A DNA stretch of 64,000 nucleotides from CAYXLI01 sp964464925. GTDB taxonomy: Bacteria > Acidobacteriota > Terriglobia > Bryobacterales > Bryobacteraceae. The DNA lies in NCBI GenBank assembly GCA_964464925.1, contig CAYXLI010000021.1:36660-100659 (forward strand), given 5' to 3'. The notes beneath the pieces are model-generated. The model was given only the letters and a program-made list of their open reading frames with translations. It made no database searches and was not told the origin of the DNA. The position numbers and the translations under genes were made by a program. This document shows, piece by piece, positions 17,991 to 25,813 of this stretch (positions are counted from its first letter, which is position 1; the number at the start of each line of letters is the position of its first letter).

Positions 17991-18285
17991 TTGTGGTCCT
18001 GACTGGAAGGAGGGAGTGCTCCTTATCCGAGGCCAGGGTGGCATGCGGGTGGAAAGCGCGAGGGTGGATTGGAGGTGGCGGCAGGCGCGGAAGTTAAGGA
18101 ATAAGAGAGGGTTAGAGGAAAATGTGGCGAATCGCTGATTGCTGTGACTGAGGTTTGTTGGTGGGGGCGATTTGGGGTGCGGGCCGCGGCATCGAGGCAC
18201 GAGAATAGTTATTCCACTCGCATTTCCGGCGAGACAGCACGCGCGAGTTCACCGGCTTTGCTGATAAAGTGGGGCTTCTAAACAA
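17991..18285. other. Divergent intergenic region
   Basis: About 295 bp between the leftward RRNGAK gene and the rightward GIY-YIG gene. No supported coding sequence is seen: the frames that read through it on either strand lack family similarity and start signals. It should contain the promoters of both genes, but I find no clear -35/-10 pair. Confidence 0.4.
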
Positions 18286-19167
18286 ATGGGCGTCAAACAG
18301 CGCGGGTCTTCGATCCGCATTTTTTTGGTCGACGGCACTCCAGACGGAGTGAAAACAGTCGATAAGTCTAACTGGACAGGTAGGGCCATAGTCTGCCCAC
18401 GTTCTAGATTTACGGAAGCAAAGAACCGGACGGAGTTTAATAAGACGGGTGTTTACTTTCTCGCAGGCCCGCCCAGCTTCAATGACGAGTTCCCGACGCT
18501 TTATATCGGTGAGTGCGACCCACTCCGGCCGCGGCTGGAGCAGCACTACGCCAAGAAAGATTTCTGGACGCAGGTTATAGCCTTCACAAGTAAGGACGAG
18601 AACCTAAATAAGGCACACGTCCAATATCTTGAGTCTCGGCTGGTCGCGCTGGCCGCGGAGGCGAAGCGATGCTCGCTTGAGAATGGCAACACCCCAACCG
18701 CGCCGTCGCTATCAGAAGCTGATATAGCCGAGATGGACGCGTTCCTCGAAGAGATGTTAGTTGTACTCCCAGTTGTGGGGCTGAACGCATTTGAAACCCC
18801 TCAGGCAAGCGTGGCACCGCAGAACAAGCTCAAACTGAAGGGAAAAGGTGCCAGCGGGACCGGGTACGAGAGTGAGTCCGGTTTCGTTGTCCTCGCGGGA
18901 TCAGAGATGCGGCCCGACTCCGTCGAGTCGATACACACATATCTTGAGATCCTGCGCAACAAGCTCTTGACAAAACAGGTCGTCACGAAAGTAAACGGCT
19001 CATTGCGCTTTACCCAGGATTACACGTTCGACTCGCCATCCACCGCTGCTGGCGTGCTCCTTGGACGTTCCGCCAACGGCAGGATTGAATGGAAAGACGA
19101 CGTCGGGCGAACGCTGAGGCAGATTCAGACTGGCGACCTGACCGCAAAAGATCAGACTCTGGCCTAA
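18286..19167 (+). CDS. GIY-YIG nuclease-family protein with C-terminal DUF4357-like domain
   Basis: 293 residues. The N-terminal half has the GIY-YIG core: GVYFL (55-59), LYIGE (72-76), R82 in the following helix, and the metal-binding Glu in HVQYLESRL (about E116). After a linker, the C-terminal VLLGRSANGRIEWKDDVGRTLRQ matches the DUF4357 type of small domain. This architecture occurs in stand-alone nucleases near restriction or defence genes. The two-motif spacing supports an active nuclease; the target is unknown. Base composition appears slightly lower in GC than in the flanking housekeeping genes. Confidence 0.8.
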   Translation: MGVKQRGSSIRIFLVDGTPDGVKTVDKSNWTGRAIVCPRSRFTEAKNRTEFNKTGVYFLAGPPSFNDEFPTLYIGECDPLRPRLEQHYAKKDFWTQVIAFTSKDENLNKAHVQYLESRLVALAAEAKRCSLENGNTPTAPSLSEADIAEMDAFLEEMLVVLPVVGLNAFETPQASVAPQNKLKLKGKGASGTGYESESGFVVLAGSEMRPDSVESIHTYLEILRNKLLTKQVVTKVNGSLRFTQDYTFDSPSTAAGVLLGRSANGRIEWKDDVGRTLRQIQTGDLTAKDQTLA

Positions 19168-19455
19168 GTCCCGTCACCTGAGTGCATCAACCGCCGTGCG
19201 GCGTCTCAGAAGTGAAGCATCGGCCGGCACTCCATGACACAATTACTCCCGTCGCCGCGCAGCGACTGTCTACTACGAATGGGGCTCGGGATTTCGCAGG
19301 CGTCCCATGTTGACAACGGGACGTGTTCTTCACCTTCGATGCGCCGGTCCGCGAATCCGCATTCTTTTATTAGCGACGTGGACTGGATCTCGCAGCAAAG
19401 CCCTGCCGTGCGCACCCAGCAGGTGAGGCAGCTAGCAGTCTCGTCACTTCTCACA
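19168..19455. other. Convergent intergenic region in the accessory patch
   Basis: About 290 bp between two convergent nuclease genes. Reading frames crossing it on both strands show no recognisable domain and are not preceded by a ribosome-binding site. I see no clear terminator stem with a T tract either. Confidence 0.35.
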
Positions 19456-20343
19456 TCAGAAGTCCCGGGCCTCGCCCCGGAACACCTGGGTGCGGTGCCA
19501 GGCGAGGAACTCAGGGTTCGGCACTGCCTCTTTCCGGCTCGGGGTGGCGAGGGACGTCCCGTGCAGCGCCAGGAACAACTCCTGCAATCTTCCGCTGCCG
19601 TGCAGCCGTGAGGAAACGACGATCCGCCTCTCATCCGAAATTGTGATAGCCCCTCGATCGAGTGCCTGGTGGTGTACGCTGCAGCAGGCGAGCCCGTTGT
19701 TCAAGGAGTCGGGGCCTCCGGCTTGACACCAGCGGATATGTGCTGCCTCTAATGCGAGGTCGCACGCATCAAGCTGAATACCGAATCCGCAAAACGCGCA
19801 GCGATGACCCCACACGGAGATCACGGCTGATCGGAACGCCGCGTCTCGCGGACTCCGTTCCGTCCCCTCGAGTACAACTCCAGCGGCGGCGCATATGCTC
19901 TTGTGCAGCGACTGCGGAAAGTGTGCAGTCATAATCTCGCGGGCCAGTTCGCGAATTAACTCCGGTTTTCGCTTGAGCTCGCGGAAGACCTCGTTGGTGA
20001 ATCCGCCCGCAATGCGGAACTTCTTGAGATCACTCTTCAGGGGATTTTTGCTGCCTTTTCGAATACGTAGTGGAACCCGGTCTTCTATCTCCCAGACACC
20101 GTCGGTCTGCAGATGGAAAAAGGGCAACTCGGGATGCGGAGACTTGCGCGGGGGGCCGAACTCCTCCAGAAGTCTGGTCAGCGGCTGGTCGATCTCATCA
20201 TAGGGGAGGAGCCGGCCAGACCCAGCTTGCAGTTGCCCTAGCGCGAGGAGCACCAGGAGCGGCTTGTGCGGAGCCCGAACATCGCCCCGTTTCCACACAT
20301 TCAAATGACGGAATCTCTCAAGCGTCTCATCGGTCTTCATCAT
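19456..20343 (-). CDS. HNH endonuclease with N-terminal sulfur-binding-like domain (phosphorothioate-dependent restriction type)
   Basis: 295 residues. The N-terminal domain includes APHKPLLVLLALGQ (24-37), the hallmark of the sulfur-binding domain of ScoMcrA/SprMcrA-type enzymes, which recognise phosphorothioate-modified DNA. The C-terminal HNH fold has C182-x2-C185, EAAHI with H202, N216 and the HH pair at 224-225 within CCSVHHQALDRG, followed by a basic tail. It would cut foreign modified DNA in the cytoplasm. No dnd modification genes are visible here, as expected for a type IV-like system. Its start overlaps the stop of the upstream 87-residue gene by 4 nt. Confidence 0.82.
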   Translation of the reverse strand: MMKTDETLERFRHLNVWKRGDVRAPHKPLLVLLALGQLQAGSGRLLPYDEIDQPLTRLLEEFGPPRKSPHPELPFFHLQTDGVWEIEDRVPLRIRKGSKNPLKSDLKKFRIAGGFTNEVFRELKRKPELIRELAREIMTAHFPQSLHKSICAAAGVVLEGTERSPRDAAFRSAVISVWGHRCAFCGFGIQLDACDLALEAAHIRWCQAGGPDSLNNGLACCSVHHQALDRGAITISDERRIVVSSRLHGSGRLQELFLALHGTSLATPSRKEAVPNPEFLAWHRTQVFRGEARDF

Positions 20344-20603
20344 TGCGGATCGGTTATGCGAGTGCCCGGGGGATGTATCCGGATGAAGCCGCGAGCCTCA
20401 TCCCAACTCAGGTCGATCCACGCGTCTGCCGGTCTTGGACATCTGATACAGTCATGAACGTACTGCCTGACTGTCATTCCGTTGCGGTATTTGTCATACC
20501 GCTGGTAGCATTTCGACTCTTGCAGCTTTGGATTCGGCTCGATCAGCTCAATCACTGAGTCGACGTCCCCGCGCCAGCGGCGCCGATCGTTTAATCCGCT
20601 CAT
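20340..20603 (-). CDS. Small protein coupled to the SBD-HNH nuclease; function unknown
   Basis: 87 residues. The ATG at 20603 has AGGA 3 nt upstream, and the stop overlaps the nuclease start by 4 nt. That overlap argues strongly for a real, translationally coupled gene. The sequence is charged and aromatic, with W10, W62 and W67 and three cysteines (C32, C52, C55, the last two as CIRC). I do not recognise a family. It could be a specificity, inhibitor or stability partner of the HNH nuclease, judged only from context. Confidence 0.6.
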   Translation of the reverse strand: MSGLNDRRRWRGDVDSVIELIEPNPKLQESKCYQRYDKYRNGMTVRQYVHDCIRCPRPADAWIDLSWDEARGFIRIHPPGTRITDPQ

Positions 20604-20687
20604 GTGTCCTTAGATGATACAAACATCTCTTCCATGCTTTGAAGGCGGCCGGCAAAGTGACCCTATGCACCATCATGAGGCGGCTGC

Positions 20688-23600
20688 TCAGAATACGAAC
20701 CTCAGTGCCATCTGCATGACGCGGGGTCTCTGGGCGCTCGTCAGGCGGGCGAAGTTCGGACTGACGACGCTCATGTCCGGCGGGTTGAACTGAACATTAT
20801 TGAATGCATTGAACGCTTCCGCGCGGAACTGGAGGTACGCCGATTCCGTGAAGCGGAAATTTTTGAATGCCGAAATGTCAAAATTCCACCAGGCGGGAGC
20901 GCTGATAATGTCGCGTCCGGACGTGCCGAACTTCAGCGGCAGCGTCGGGGAAAACGCGTTCGGATTGAACCAGTAGAGCGCGTTGTTCGCACCGCCGAAA
21001 TCCTCGCGCGGGTTGATGCCGTTGAAGGAAGAGTAGGGCTTGATGCCGGTCGCATCGGCACGCTGCGTGACATAAGACAGGCCGGTGAGGTTCGTAGAGG
21101 TCACACTGCGGCTCACGCCGCTCTGCCAGGATGCGATCGTGTTCAACTGCCATCCTCCGACGGCCAAGTCGGCTGCTCTGCCGACGTTTCCGGCAAACCT
21201 CCTGCCTTTGCCGAAGGGCAGCTCGTACACGATACTCGTTACCCAGCGGTGACGGATGTCGAAGTCAGACAGTCCCTTGTCGAGCTGGAAATTGGCGGGA
21301 TTGAGATTTGGCGATCCGAACGAACCAGCCGAGTCGCTGTCGATCGACTTGCCGAGCGTATAGGCGCTTAAGAACTGCACTCCATCATTGAACCGGCGCT
21401 CGATTTTCACATTCAATCCATGGAACTCAGACCAGCCCGATTGCGATGAGTACAGCATCTGATTGAGCTGCGGGTAGCGCGTCGCAACACCCGGCGTGAC
21501 ATCGTACAGAACACCAGGCGTGACGTTCGAGTACGCGTTGTAGCGCTTGGAGAGCCGCACGCCACGAGAACCGACATACGCTGCTTCCAGGACCCAATCC
21601 CGCAGGATGGACTTTTGCAATGAGAACGTCCACATGTAAACCCGAGGCTTGCGGCCGTCGATCTCCTCCACAAACAGGTTTGTGCCTTTGGGCGTGATGT
21701 AATTCGCGTCGATGGGAGGAACCGTGACGACAGGCAGCGTATTCCGGCCGAACTCGTATTCGGGCAGGCCGCGCCCGGTCAGGTTGACGTTCTGCTGCGT
21801 GAAGATGGGAGGCCCGTTGGTGATGAACTGCGTTTCGTTCATCTGCGTCTGGTCGAAGTAGATGCCGATGCCGCCGCGGAATGCCATCGAGCGCGCCCAT
21901 TTGGGATTGTAGGCAAAGCCGAAGCGCGGAGCGAAATCGTGATAATCCGGATTTACGATCGACGGCCGGATCTGTCCGAGGCTGGGAAACAACTGTTTGC
22001 CGGTGTTGAAATCGAATCCGTACACATGATTTAGCTCCTGATCGATCGGCTTTGGCGGCCCCATGTATTCCCAGCGGAGTCCGTAGTTCAGTGTGAGCTC
22101 GCTGGTCACTTTCCAGTCATCCTGCAGGAACAGGTTGTGTGTCCAGAACGTGAAGTGAGTCGCGGACGTACCGACCGCTCCGCTCATGTTGGTCGGGTAG
22201 CCGAGGAGAAAATCCGCCACGCCGCTGCCGGTGCCGGCCACTGGATTTCCTGTAGCCGGATTCAGATCAGCCGTATAGCTCGCGTTGAATGTGAAGCTGC
22301 CGCGCGGACCGTTGTCACTGTCCAGAAGGAAGCGTGTCTGGCGAATGTCGTAACCAGCCTTGATGGTGTGGCCGCCCCGGATCCAGGTCAGGTTATCGGT
22401 CAACTGGTAGTTGTGGAGCACGTTGCCCTGGGTAAGGCCGTTGCTGCCGATGCTGCTGTATCCCTGCCAGGCAACGCCGGGCACGCCCCAGTTCAACTGC
22501 GCCGTAGACACCCCGGTGATTCCGATTTCCTTTGCGATATCCCGGCTGACGGTGACCTGCTTGCCGAACAGAGTCATGTAAGCGTAGGATGCGCGCACCA
22601 CATTGACGACTCGCGGTGTGAGTGAAGACGTCAGTTGTGCTACTCCGGAGACACCCTTCGTATCCACGAGCGAACCTCCGAGCGGTACGAGAGAGGCCGG
22701 TGACAGCGGCGCCTTCTGCCAGCTATAACGGCCGAAGATCGAGTGCTTCGAGTTGATCATCCAGTCACCGCGGAAGTTCATCTGGTCGTCGTCGAGACTT
22801 TGGACCGGCGTGCCGAGCAGGTTTGCACCGTTTACCACGGGGCTGTTCGTGACAGGGATGTAGGGGAAGAAGTTCTTCGAGATTCTGTTGATCCGGCTCG
22901 CGGGAATCTGGTTGCCGGAGAATTGCTGGCGGGTATTGGTGGCCGGGTCATATGTGAGTGGATCATAGATCTTCGGGCCACCGCTGAAATCGCCGCTGAG
23001 CTGCGCTTGCGTAGGATAGATGCCCCGTTGGATGACGCCGAGCCGCTGGCGGAAGCCTTCGTAATTGCCGAAAAAGAAGAGAGTGTCCTTTTTGACGAAT
23101 CCGCCTCCGGCCGCACCGAACTGATTTCGCTTGAAGGGCTCGACTGTGGGAGAGAAGAAGTTGCGAGCATCCATGGCATCGTTGCGGAGAAACTCGAAAA
23201 GCGTGCCGTGAAACTGGTTGGAGCCGCCGCGGCTGGCCACGTTGATGATGCCCGGTGAGCTGCCGAATTCCGCCTGGAAGAAATTGCGCTGAATCTTGAA
23301 CTCCTGAACGGCGTCGAGAGACGGTGTGATGGAGCTGTCGCCGATACGCGGATTGCGCATTTCGACACCGTCGTAAAGATAGCTGGTGGAACTCTCGCGC
23401 TGGCCGCCGACGAGCAGGCTGCGGTCGGAGCGCTGCGTGGTTGACGCCACGAAACTCGCCGGGCCGGTGCTGGCAGGGAGTTGCGGGATGACTCCGGGAG
23501 ACAGGGCGCCCAGCGTGATGTAGTTGCGGCCGTTCAAAGGCAGGTCGGCGATGGCTTTTCGAGTGACGACCTGACCGAGCGATGCGGTCTCCTGTTCGAG

Positions 23601-23975
23601 GAGAGGCGCCGTCGCCTCCACGGTCACTTGCTCATTCACCTGACCGAGTTTCAGAGTCAAATCCACCGTCGCCCGTTCGGCGATATTGAGCGTGAGACTT
23701 TGGACGACAGAAGTCTGGAAACCGGAAGCTGTCGCGGTTACGCGATAAACGCCTGGCGACAACTGCGGCACGACATACTCACCCGCGTCGTTGGTTGTTG
23801 TCTCCCGCTGCTGACCTGTCGCGGTGGCGACGGCGACGACTTTGGCATTGGGAACGACAGAACCGGTTTCGTCGCGAATGACACCAGCGATCGTAGACGT
23901 ACTGACCTGAGCGGAGAGAAAGAGCTGAAAAGACACTACGGAAACAGCAAGGGCGAGCAGAAACGGGGCTCTCAT
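20688..23975 (-). CDS. Oar-type TonB-dependent receptor with carboxypeptidase-like domain
   Basis: 1095 residues. The signal peptide MRAPFLLALAVSVVSFQLFLSAQ is followed by a carboxypeptidase regulatory-like beta-sandwich (STIAGVIRDETGSVVPNAKV to YRVTATASGFQ). A plug with LPLNGRNYITLGALSPGV and GGSNQFHGTLFEFLRNDAMDARNFF comes next, then a long barrel ending in RFVF. Such Oar-like receptors are strongly expanded in Acidobacteriota and are thought to import or bind large carbohydrate or peptide ligands with energy from TonB/ExbBD. No SusD partner is present, and the substrate is unknown. A hairpin-forming dyad lies just upstream of its ribosome-binding site. Confidence 0.92.
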   Translation of the reverse strand: MRAPFLLALAVSVVSFQLFLSAQVSTSTIAGVIRDETGSVVPNAKVVAVATATGQQRETTTNDAGEYVVPQLSPGVYRVTATASGFQTSVVQSLTLNIAERATVDLTLKLGQVNEQVTVEATAPLLEQETASLGQVVTRKAIADLPLNGRNYITLGALSPGVIPQLPASTGPASFVASTTQRSDRSLLVGGQRESSTSYLYDGVEMRNPRIGDSSITPSLDAVQEFKIQRNFFQAEFGSSPGIINVASRGGSNQFHGTLFEFLRNDAMDARNFFSPTVEPFKRNQFGAAGGGFVKKDTLFFFGNYEGFRQRLGVIQRGIYPTQAQLSGDFSGGPKIYDPLTYDPATNTRQQFSGNQIPASRINRISKNFFPYIPVTNSPVVNGANLLGTPVQSLDDDQMNFRGDWMINSKHSIFGRYSWQKAPLSPASLVPLGGSLVDTKGVSGVAQLTSSLTPRVVNVVRASYAYMTLFGKQVTVSRDIAKEIGITGVSTAQLNWGVPGVAWQGYSSIGSNGLTQGNVLHNYQLTDNLTWIRGGHTIKAGYDIRQTRFLLDSDNGPRGSFTFNASYTADLNPATGNPVAGTGSGVADFLLGYPTNMSGAVGTSATHFTFWTHNLFLQDDWKVTSELTLNYGLRWEYMGPPKPIDQELNHVYGFDFNTGKQLFPSLGQIRPSIVNPDYHDFAPRFGFAYNPKWARSMAFRGGIGIYFDQTQMNETQFITNGPPIFTQQNVNLTGRGLPEYEFGRNTLPVVTVPPIDANYITPKGTNLFVEEIDGRKPRVYMWTFSLQKSILRDWVLEAAYVGSRGVRLSKRYNAYSNVTPGVLYDVTPGVATRYPQLNQMLYSSQSGWSEFHGLNVKIERRFNDGVQFLSAYTLGKSIDSDSAGSFGSPNLNPANFQLDKGLSDFDIRHRWVTSIVYELPFGKGRRFAGNVGRAADLAVGGWQLNTIASWQSGVSRSVTSTNLTGLSYVTQRADATGIKPYSSFNGINPREDFGGANNALYWFNPNAFSPTLPLKFGTSGRDIISAPAWWNFDISAFKNFRFTESAYLQFRAEAFNAFNNVQFNPPDMSVVSPNFARLTSAQRPRVMQMALRFVF

Positions 23976-23987
23976 AGATCTTTCCTT

Positions 23988-24002
23988 TCGCGACGTTCGC
24001 GA
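23988..24002 (-). promoter_or_regulatory. Inverted repeat in the TonB-receptor leader
   Basis: TCGCGA-N3-TCGCGA forms a perfect 6-bp-arm dyad directly before the AAGGAAAG ribosome-binding site of the receptor gene whose ATG is at 23975. It could be an operator or a leader hairpin that affects ribosome access. Confidence 0.3.
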
Positions 24003-24267
24003 TGCAGACTTTGAGAGAGCATAACATGAATCCGGCGTGAGGATTCCGGGCTACGCAACATCACAATGCCGCCCGCGCGCTCACATTCCGGTGAGTATCG
24101 ATCGGCACCGGTCGCGAGGCGCGACGCCTTCCGTGCGGATCGCGATGGCGCATGGCGCGGCCGCCCCGTCCGCTGCTCTTCGCAAGCCATCAGTTGCCTT
24201 AAAGATTCCGTAGAGCCTCAAAAATCCAAGCTCAGTTGCGGGAAAGAACAAACGTGTGTGACGAGGC

Positions 24268-24296
24268 TTGACTTTGCCAATCTTCAGCTGTACATT
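24268..24296 (+). promoter_or_regulatory. Sigma70-like promoter of the MCDYS protein
   Basis: TTGACT, a 17-nt spacer, then TACATT: five of six and four of six matches to the -35 and -10 consensus with ideal spacing. It sits 65 nt upstream of the ATG at 24361, which also has a strong AAAGGAGGG ribosome-binding site. Confidence 0.5.
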
Positions 24297-24360
24297 CGGG
24301 CTCTCTGGGTGGTGATACCACTTCGAGTGTGCTGGCTCACCACTCAAAGGAGGGCTTGCC

Positions 24361-24840
24361 ATGTGTGATTATTCCCTGATGTCAATTCCAAACCGCCTCG
24401 CAGTCGAAGGGGAGGATTTGGTCACCTACCGATTTCATTCCGGTTCAATCGGGTTCGCGTCCGAAGCGGACGTACGGAGAGCAGCAGGCTCAGATGAGCC
24501 AACAAAGCGCGGGTTCTGGTCGTCACTGAGGAACTCAACGAATCTACTCATGGCCGAACCGGTTTGTGCGGTGTGCGTCCCTCCAGGAGCGCGGCTCCTT
24601 CTGCAAGACATCTCCGAGGACCTGCAGCGCAATCTGAATACTGCGGCATGCGAAGAGGTCACATTCGTTGAGTTAGGAATGGAGGCGTACACGTACCGGG
24701 ATGCAGTGCGTTTTGCAAACGGGCGCGAAATCCGTCTCCAGGACCTAAGGCCGGGGCAGCAAGCGAGGGTGTTACGGTTCTCTTCGGAGCAGACGGATGA
24801 AGCCGTCCGGTACGAACGATCAGGTGTGTCGGTACGATAA
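24361..24840 (+). CDS. Conserved protein of unknown function (MCDYSL type)
   Basis: 159 residues. The N terminus MCDYSLMSIPNRLAVEGEDL, followed by VTYRFHSGSIGFAS, matches a widespread but uncharacterised bacterial family. A cysteine cluster (AEPVCAVCVPPGARLLLQDI) could bind a metal. The rest is beta-rich with no signal peptide or membrane segment, so it is probably cytoplasmic. A strong ribosome-binding site (AAAGGAGGG, 8 nt before the ATG) and a good promoter suggest high expression. It stands alone, divergent from the TonB receptor and convergent with the TauE/SafE gene. No function can be assigned. Confidence 0.75.
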   Translation: MCDYSLMSIPNRLAVEGEDLVTYRFHSGSIGFASEADVRRAAGSDEPTKRGFWSSLRNSTNLLMAEPVCAVCVPPGARLLLQDISEDLQRNLNTAACEEVTFVELGMEAYTYRDAVRFANGREIRLQDLRPGQQARVLRFSSEQTDEAVRYERSGVSVR

Positions 24841-24936
24841 GGCGGCTTACCAGGAACCATCTCGCCGAACCAGTTCCGTGTTCGTGATGGAAGACGGAGC
24901 GGCGTCCGTGAAGCGTTTGTCCGCGCGGGCCGGAGT

Positions 24937-25674
24937 CTAACCGACGGCGGCTTGTAGCAGCAAGACGATCCCGACGAGAATGAGTCCGCCGTGAACATAG
25001 AGCAGGAACTGATGCGCGGCCATGCGACGGTTGACCGCACGCCCTAAGAACGTCGCCAAAATAACGAAGGGCAATGAAAGCAGATAGAGACGGTTGACTG
25101 CCGGAGTCCACAGGCCGGCAATCTGGTATCCCCACAGGCCGGCAAGGCTCGCGGGAAGAAAATATCCCTGCAAAGTCGCCCGAAAATGCTGCGGCGACCA
25201 TCGGCGGAGTGAGCCATAGATCACCAGAGGGGGACCATTCATGCCATATGCACCCCCTAGCACTCCCGCGCTGAATCCGAACAGCCAGGCGAACTTGTCA
25301 TCCTTCAACTCACGTTGTTCGCCGCTAAAGAGTGAGTGGGCGGAGAAGCCGATGATTACAGCGGCCAAAGCCGCTTTGACAACGGGTTCGGCTACGGTTC
25401 TAAGGAGCAGCAGACCCAGAGGGATGCCCAGCATTGTCGGAAGCACCAACCAGCCAGCACTGCGGACGTGAACGTTCCGCCAGTCCTGCACCACAATGAT
25501 GAACGCCACCGTTATTGAGACCAGCACGGCAACCGGTGCCGCTACTTCCACGGGCAGTACGAGCGCGAGTAACGGGACGGCGATCAATGCCTCACCAAAT
25601 CCGAACGCTGAGCGAATGAGGGTTGCCAGAAACAGAACGCCCGGTATGAGAATCGCCGCTGGTTCCGCGATCAT
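24937..25674 (-). CDS. TauE/SafE-family membrane transporter
   Basis: 245 residues from the ATG at 25674; the frame is open to 25746, but the extra 24 residues are polar and begin without a ribosome-binding site. Seven to eight hydrophobic helices are visible, with SAFGFGEALIAVPLLAL in helix 1 and the matching FSAGVLGGAYGMNGPPLVIYGSL in the second half. These are the paired inverted-repeat signatures of the family. Members export sulfite, sulfoacetate or other organic anions across the inner membrane; the substrate here is not deducible. The neighbouring nitrate cluster starts 140 bp away on the other strand. Confidence 0.85.
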   Translation of the reverse strand: MIAEPAAILIPGVLFLATLIRSAFGFGEALIAVPLLALVLPVEVAAPVAVLVSITVAFIIVVQDWRNVHVRSAGWLVLPTMLGIPLGLLLLRTVAEPVVKAALAAVIIGFSAHSLFSGEQRELKDDKFAWLFGFSAGVLGGAYGMNGPPLVIYGSLRRWSPQHFRATLQGYFLPASLAGLWGYQIAGLWTPAVNRLYLLSLPFVILATFLGRAVNRRMAAHQFLLYVHGGLILVGIVLLLQAAVG

Positions 25675-25793
25675 GTCTTCCAAGCATATCTTGGAACGAG
25701 AATGAGGCTTCCTGTTACGAGAAAGCCGACAGGTAGTATTAGCCATTGCGCGATCGCCGAATGCGTTTCAGTAAACGAGTGTGGTGTAGTATG

Positions 25794-25810
25794 GATTCGT
25801 CGGACGAGTC
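25794..25810. promoter_or_regulatory. Inverted repeat just upstream of the NarK-fusion start
   Basis: TCGTC-G-GACGA (25797-25807) is a perfect inverted repeat, and the outer GA/TC pairs extend it to 17 bp with one mismatch. It ends 3 nt before the ATG at 25814, where no good Shine-Dalgarno is visible. It could be an operator or a translational hairpin of the nitrate operon. Confidence 0.35.
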
Positions 25811-25813
25811 TAT

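Larger units (their letters stand above)
23976..24360. other. Divergent intergenic region
   Basis: 385 bp between the leftward TonB receptor and the rightward conserved unknown. It carries the dyad at 23988-24002 and the sigma70-like promoter at 24268-24296, plus a small hairpin GTGGT-GAT-ACCAC. No coding sequence here is convincing. Confidence 0.5.
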
